A DNA stretch of 7,803 bases. Origin: Clostridia bacterium. Lineage in GTDB: Bacteria > UBA6262 > WVXT01. Shown here piece after piece: positions 5,299-7,803 of this stretch; the stretch's first letter is position 1, and every line of letters begins with the position of its first letter. Location: NCBI GenBank assembly GCA_030671905.1, contig DAOVHK010000065.1, positions 1 to 7,803 on the forward strand. The letters are read 5' to 3'. Both the position numbers and the translations under genes were made by a program. Below the pieces are notes generated by a model, which was not told where the DNA came from, made no database searches, and worked only from the letters and a program-made list of their open reading frames with translations.

Positions 5299-6417
5299 AT
5301 GATTGGGGTAATCTCTGATGACTTGACTGGGTGTGGCGATGTGGGATTACATTTTGCAGATTATGGTTTGAGAACAATTGTCCATACTTCTAACTCAGAG
5401 CGCCTCTGCAAAAATCTGAAGCCCGATGTTGACTGGGACGTTCTTGTGGTGAATACTGAAAGCAGGTTCGATGAACCTCAAACAGCCTATGAGAAGGTTA
5501 AATGTGTCTTGAGATTCTTCAGGAAATTAAACATAAAACAGATTTATAAAAAAATAGATTCTACCTTGCGGGGAAATATCGGTTCGGAGATTGACGCACT
5601 TTTTGATGAGTTGAACATAGAAGAACTTCCCTTTTGTGCTGCCTTTCCCCGGACAGGAAGGACTACAATAGAGGGTTACCACTATGTTTGGGGAGAGTTG
5701 GTTACCAGAACAGAGTTTGCTGGGGATCCCAGAAATCGAGTGAGCGAAGCTCATATACCCACTTTACTGAAAGGGATGTCGAAATACTATGATAGAATTA
5801 AAGTATACGATGCAAGAACTCAAAGGGATTTAAAAAATATCGCCAGAGAAATCCCGGATTACACGACTGTATGTGGAGCAAGCGCTCTGGCTGGGGAGTT
5901 GGTCAAATTCTGGGGGAAGGCGGGATTAAACAAGGATGTTAAATCTAAGACCGTAACTGGTGGCTCAAAACCTGTGTTGATTATTTCCGGGAGTGGACAA
6001 TCAGTTACCTACGAACAGATTGAAAAATTGAAAGGGAGGAAGGGTCTTCTGGCTGTGCCTATAGATTTCGAGCGAGATCGAGTGGAAATACCGGATGCGA
6101 AAAATGCTAAACACATATTAATCTATCCTCAAAAGAGTAACCACAAACTCGATGCAGAGAAGATTATTAGAACGATTGTCTATTTGACCACAGGACTTTG
6201 CAAAGGGGGGTTCTTTCGTAATCTAATTCTTATTGGTGGAGATACTGCTTTCAATATCTGCCAGGCATTAAAAATAGAGACCTTTCAAATTATTTCGTCT
6301 GTATCACCGGGGATTGCTTTCTGTCGGACTTTAGATGGGAAGTACAACTTCATTCTGAAGCCGGGAGGGTTTGGGGACAAGGAAACATTGATTAGATGTG
6401 TGCAATTTTTTGGGTGA
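5299..6417 (+). CDS. DUF1537 / four-carbon acid sugar kinase-like protein
   Basis: A 372-residue protein resembling the four-carbon acid sugar kinase family (OtnK, DtnK and DenK relatives), which phosphorylates sugar acids such as threonate or erythronate with ATP. N-terminal domain: I-S-D-D-L-T-G-C-G-D at residues 5-14 and K-I-D-S-T-L-R-G-N at 85-93, the substrate-site signatures, then a P-R-T-G-R-T-T-x-x-G-Y segment. C-terminal nucleotide-binding domain: S-G-S-G-Q, then G-G-D-T at 313-316 and a final K-P-G-G-F-G motif. It is somewhat shorter than the ~400-430 residues usual for the family. ATG 5299 is chosen over the in-frame GTG at 5293 because GGAG (5288-5291) is 7 bases away. Typical partners (PdxA2-like dehydrogenase, aldolase, isomerase, transporter) are not seen, so the substrate is unknown. 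It probably reads through from metG, since no promoter is evident in the 68-base gap. Confidence 0.88.
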   Translation: MIGVISDDLTGCGDVGLHFADYGLRTIVHTSNSERLCKNLKPDVDWDVLVVNTESRFDEPQTAYEKVKCVLRFFRKLNIKQIYKKIDSTLRGNIGSEIDALFDELNIEELPFCAAFPRTGRTTIEGYHYVWGELVTRTEFAGDPRNRVSEAHIPTLLKGMSKYYDRIKVYDARTQRDLKNIAREIPDYTTVCGASALAGELVKFWGKAGLNKDVKSKTVTGGSKPVLIISGSGQSVTYEQIEKLKGRKGLLAVPIDFERDRVEIPDAKNAKHILIYPQKSNHKLDAEKIIRTIVYLTTGLCKGGFFRNLILIGGDTAFNICQALKIETFQIISSVSPGIAFCRTLDGKYNFILKPGGFGDKETLIRCVQFFG

Positions 6418-6429
6418 AATAATGTATGT

Positions 6430-6487
6430 TTGTAGGCACGGTTTTAACCGTGCAGGGATTATGCACAGATTGAATCTGTGCCTACAA
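6430..6487. repeat. Composite palindromic element: hairpins D and E within outer 10-bp inverted repeats
   Basis: The outer inverted repeats TTGTAGGCAC (6430-6439) and GTGCCTACAA (6478-6487) are perfect. Nested inside are hairpin D (GCACGGTT/AACCGTGC, 6436-6453, TT centre) and hairpin E (GCACAGATTGAATCTGTGC, 6463-6481). The two share only the outer GCAC. The 58-base unit could fold either as one long stem or as two hairpins. It carries no coding capacity and begins 12 bases after the DUF1537 stop, so it could stabilise that transcript's 3' end. Confidence 0.8.
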
Positions 6488-6503
6488 GCGTAATGTCTGG
6501 TCG

Positions 6504-6521
6504 GGCACCATTTATGGTGCC
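6504..6521. repeat. Palindrome F
   Basis: Arms GGCACCAT (6504-6511) and ATGGTGCC (6514-6521) flank a TT centre. The geometry matches palindrome D, with a different arm sequence apart from the GGCAC edge. Confidence 0.75.
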
Positions 6522-6535
6522 GCTCTTCTATTGAC

Positions 6536-6547
6536 GCAAAGCTTTGC
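6536..6547. repeat. Palindrome G followed by GCTACTCC
   Basis: GCAAAGCTTTGC is a perfect 12-base palindrome. With one mismatch it extends to GACGCAAA/TTTGCTTC (6533-6550). The following GCTACTCC matches the sequence after palindrome C, supporting one repeat family. Confidence 0.65.
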
Positions 6548-6600
6548 TTCGCTACTCCTTTGTAGTATTCCCCTCCACGAATTTCCCTCTTTCTTTATAC

Positions 6601-6630
6601 TTTACAATTCAAAATAATATTTAGTATAAT
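6601..6630 (+). promoter_or_regulatory. Sigma70-type promoter for the GH57-like lipoprotein gene
   Basis: The -35 box is TTTACA (6601-6606, 5 of 6 to consensus) and the -10 box is a perfect TATAAT (6625-6630), 18 bases apart in an AT-rich tract that contrasts with the GC-rich repeats before it. Transcription would start near 6637, giving a leader of about 30 bases. It is the clearest promoter in the window and marks a new transcription unit. Confidence 0.75.
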
Positions 6631-6668
6631 AAAATATTGTTTATCGCAAAGGCGAATTTTTAGAGAAA

Positions 6669-7803
6669 ATGAGAAAGATTTTAAGTTTACTTACCATATA
6701 CTTCCTATTGACTCTTCTTGTTTTTCTTTTGGGCTGTGCGGGGGTGCCGCCAGCAGAAAGAGAAGTGAGGAGAGTTCCTCTGAAGCCTCCAGGAGTTCCC
6801 GAGCAGCCCCTCTACCTTGCTCTTATCTGGGATGGGGAGATGCCCCGCGCCGGGGAGGCTAATTCCCAAACGATAATGAATCTTTTAGCTTTGTTAGAAC
6901 GTTATCCCCAGATAGAGATGACTTTCAATTTGTCTCCTGAAATGATTGAATATATGAATTCTGGAGCTTTAGATATTTGCAGGCAACTTCAAGACTTGGG
7001 TCGGATTGTAGTGGCAATGGTGCCTCCCGGCCGTCCCATTCTTCCGCTTCTTTACGATATAGATTTAGCCAGTGTGTCGATGCCAGAGGCTTCATTACCT
7101 ACAGAGAAATATAGACATCCTGAAGATGTTAGAGCCAGAATAATGAAGGGGGTAAGTTTTTATCGGAAATATTTTGGTGAGTTTCCTCGAGGGATATGGC
7201 TTCCTGAAGGTGCGGTGGCTCAGGAAGTATTAGAGGTGGTTGGTGATTGTCGATTGCAGTGGATGGTTTCTGGTGAGGAAGTGCTGGAAGATTCGTTGAA
7301 CATTGAATTGACCAGGAATGACCAGGGTCGGCTCCTGAATCCTAAGTTCTTATATCGGCCTTACCTTGTGTCTGGAAAAAAAAGAAAAGTAACAATGATT
7401 TTCCGCGACAGGATACTTAGCGATAGAGTCAATCTTGTCTATCCATTAATGAGTGGAGATGAAGCGGTGGGGGATTTTATGGAACATCTCTATTTTATTC
7501 AACAGAAATGGAAAGGGAAATCCCCTTCTCTGGTGACCATAATTATAGATAATGACGAGAGTATATATTTTTTAAGTCAGCTTTTCAATCAACTTGAGGA
7601 AAACACCTCAATCAAAACTGTTACTCCACAAGAGTATCTGGAAAACTATCCTGCGGTAGCGAGCATAAAAAAACTATGGCCAGGTTCTCTGGTCAATGCA
7701 AATTTTGATAGCTGGATTGGCGAAGAAGAAGAAAATATCGCCTGGGAATTTTTAGCTGAAGCCAGATTAGAGTTAGAAAATTATAAAAATAGTGGCCGAG
7801 CGA
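6669..7803 (+). CDS. Divergent GH57-fold lipoprotein (3' partial)
   Basis: Open from ATG 6669 to the right edge (378 residues seen). Residues 1-23 form a lipoprotein signal: M-R-K, a hydrophobic stretch, and lipobox L-L-G-C with Cys23 lipidated; Ala at +2 suggests the outer membrane. The rest resembles the glycoside hydrolase family 57 catalytic fold: T-F-N-L-S-P, P-I-L-P-L-L at 123-128, R-H-P-E-D, then P-R-G-I-W-L-P-E-G-A-V-A with Glu180 at the nucleophile position, F-R-D-R-I-L-S-D, Asp294 (I-I-I-D-N-D-E) at the acid/base position, T-P-Q-E-Y-L, and N-A-N-F-D-S-W-I-G at 343-351. Known members act on alpha-glucans. Odd points: the usual W-H-x-H-Q-P strand reads W-D-G-E-M-P (54-59), the usual H before P-I-L-P-L-L is Arg122, and the segment after the acid/base Asp is shortened. 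It could be an altered-specificity enzyme or a non-catalytic binding protein. The ribosome site is weak (GAGAAA next to ATG, AAGG 16 bases away). Confidence 0.82.
   Translation, partial: MRKILSLLTIYFLLTLLVFLLGCAGVPPAEREVRRVPLKPPGVPEQPLYLALIWDGEMPRAGEANSQTIMNLLALLERYPQIEMTFNLSPEMIEYMNSGALDICRQLQDLGRIVVAMVPPGRPILPLLYDIDLASVSMPEASLPTEKYRHPEDVRARIMKGVSFYRKYFGEFPRGIWLPEGAVAQEVLEVVGDCRLQWMVSGEEVLEDSLNIELTRNDQGRLLNPKFLYRPYLVSGKKRKVTMIFRDRILSDRVNLVYPLMSGDEAVGDFMEHLYFIQQKWKGKSPSLVTIIIDNDESIYFLSQLFNQLEENTSIKTVTPQEYLENYPAVASIKKLWPGSLVNANFDSWIGEEEENIAWEFLAEARLELENYKNSGRA

Noticed and set aside
6430..6550. CRISPR array
   Set aside because: The palindromes are not direct repeats of one sequence and there are no regular spacers.
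6644..6660. Small hairpin TCGC-AAAG-GCGA followed by T residues, as a terminator or riboswitch in the lipoprotein leader
   Set aside because: The stem is only 4 bp, lies just downstream of a strong promoter, and the leader is too short (about 30 bases) for a known riboswitch.

Overview
The window looks like a chromosomal segment from an uncultivated, probably diderm (two-membrane) bacterium of candidate-phylum type. The basis is a secreted-protein C-terminus with a FlgD-like Ig domain, a type IV pilin-like protein, a putative outer-membrane lipoprotein, a housekeeping cluster of conserved order, and spacers full of short palindromic repeats. Groups such as Omnitrophota or Aerophobota would fit, but this is a guess; nothing here fixes the phylum. 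All genes run on the plus strand.

Layout. Bases 1-509 hold the 3' end of a large surface or secreted protein (fibronectin type III-like domain, then a FlgD-like Ig domain). It is followed 10 bases later by a PilW/GspJ-like prepilin (520-1020). A spacer with a GC-rich hairpin repeat separates these from a housekeeping block: tmk (thymidylate kinase, 1133-1771), holB (clamp-loader delta prime, 1886-2812), ricT (PSP1-domain protein, 2862-3692) and metG (methionyl-tRNA synthetase, 3701-5230). A second copy of the same repeat leads into a DUF1537 / four-carbon acid sugar kinase-like gene (5299-6417). A 251-base spacer (6418-6668) carries four palindromes and then a strong sigma70-like promoter. 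That promoter faces a lipoprotein gene of the GH57 glycosidase fold, which runs off the right edge (6669-7803).

How the genes fit together. tmk, holB and ricT lie close together in Bacillus subtilis and many other bacteria, with a metG homologue in the same neighbourhood. They link dTTP supply, replisome loading, the RicT Fe-S/RNA-processing factor and translation, and are probably one transcription unit here despite repeats inserted between them. The flanking surface-protein/pilin pair and the lipoprotein are separate functions.

The most unusual material is the spacer DNA. At least seven short palindromes share a geometry (7-9 base arms, 1-2 base centre in most) but have unrelated arm sequences, and several end in CTAC. 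One supplies the last codons of holB. Two copies of a different repeat each sit just before a start codon. The terminal lipoprotein is also notable: it keeps the presumed GH57 nucleophile and acid/base positions but appears to have lost histidines expected in the active-site cleft. I did not find a new multi-gene system such as a defence island, CRISPR array or biosynthetic cluster.
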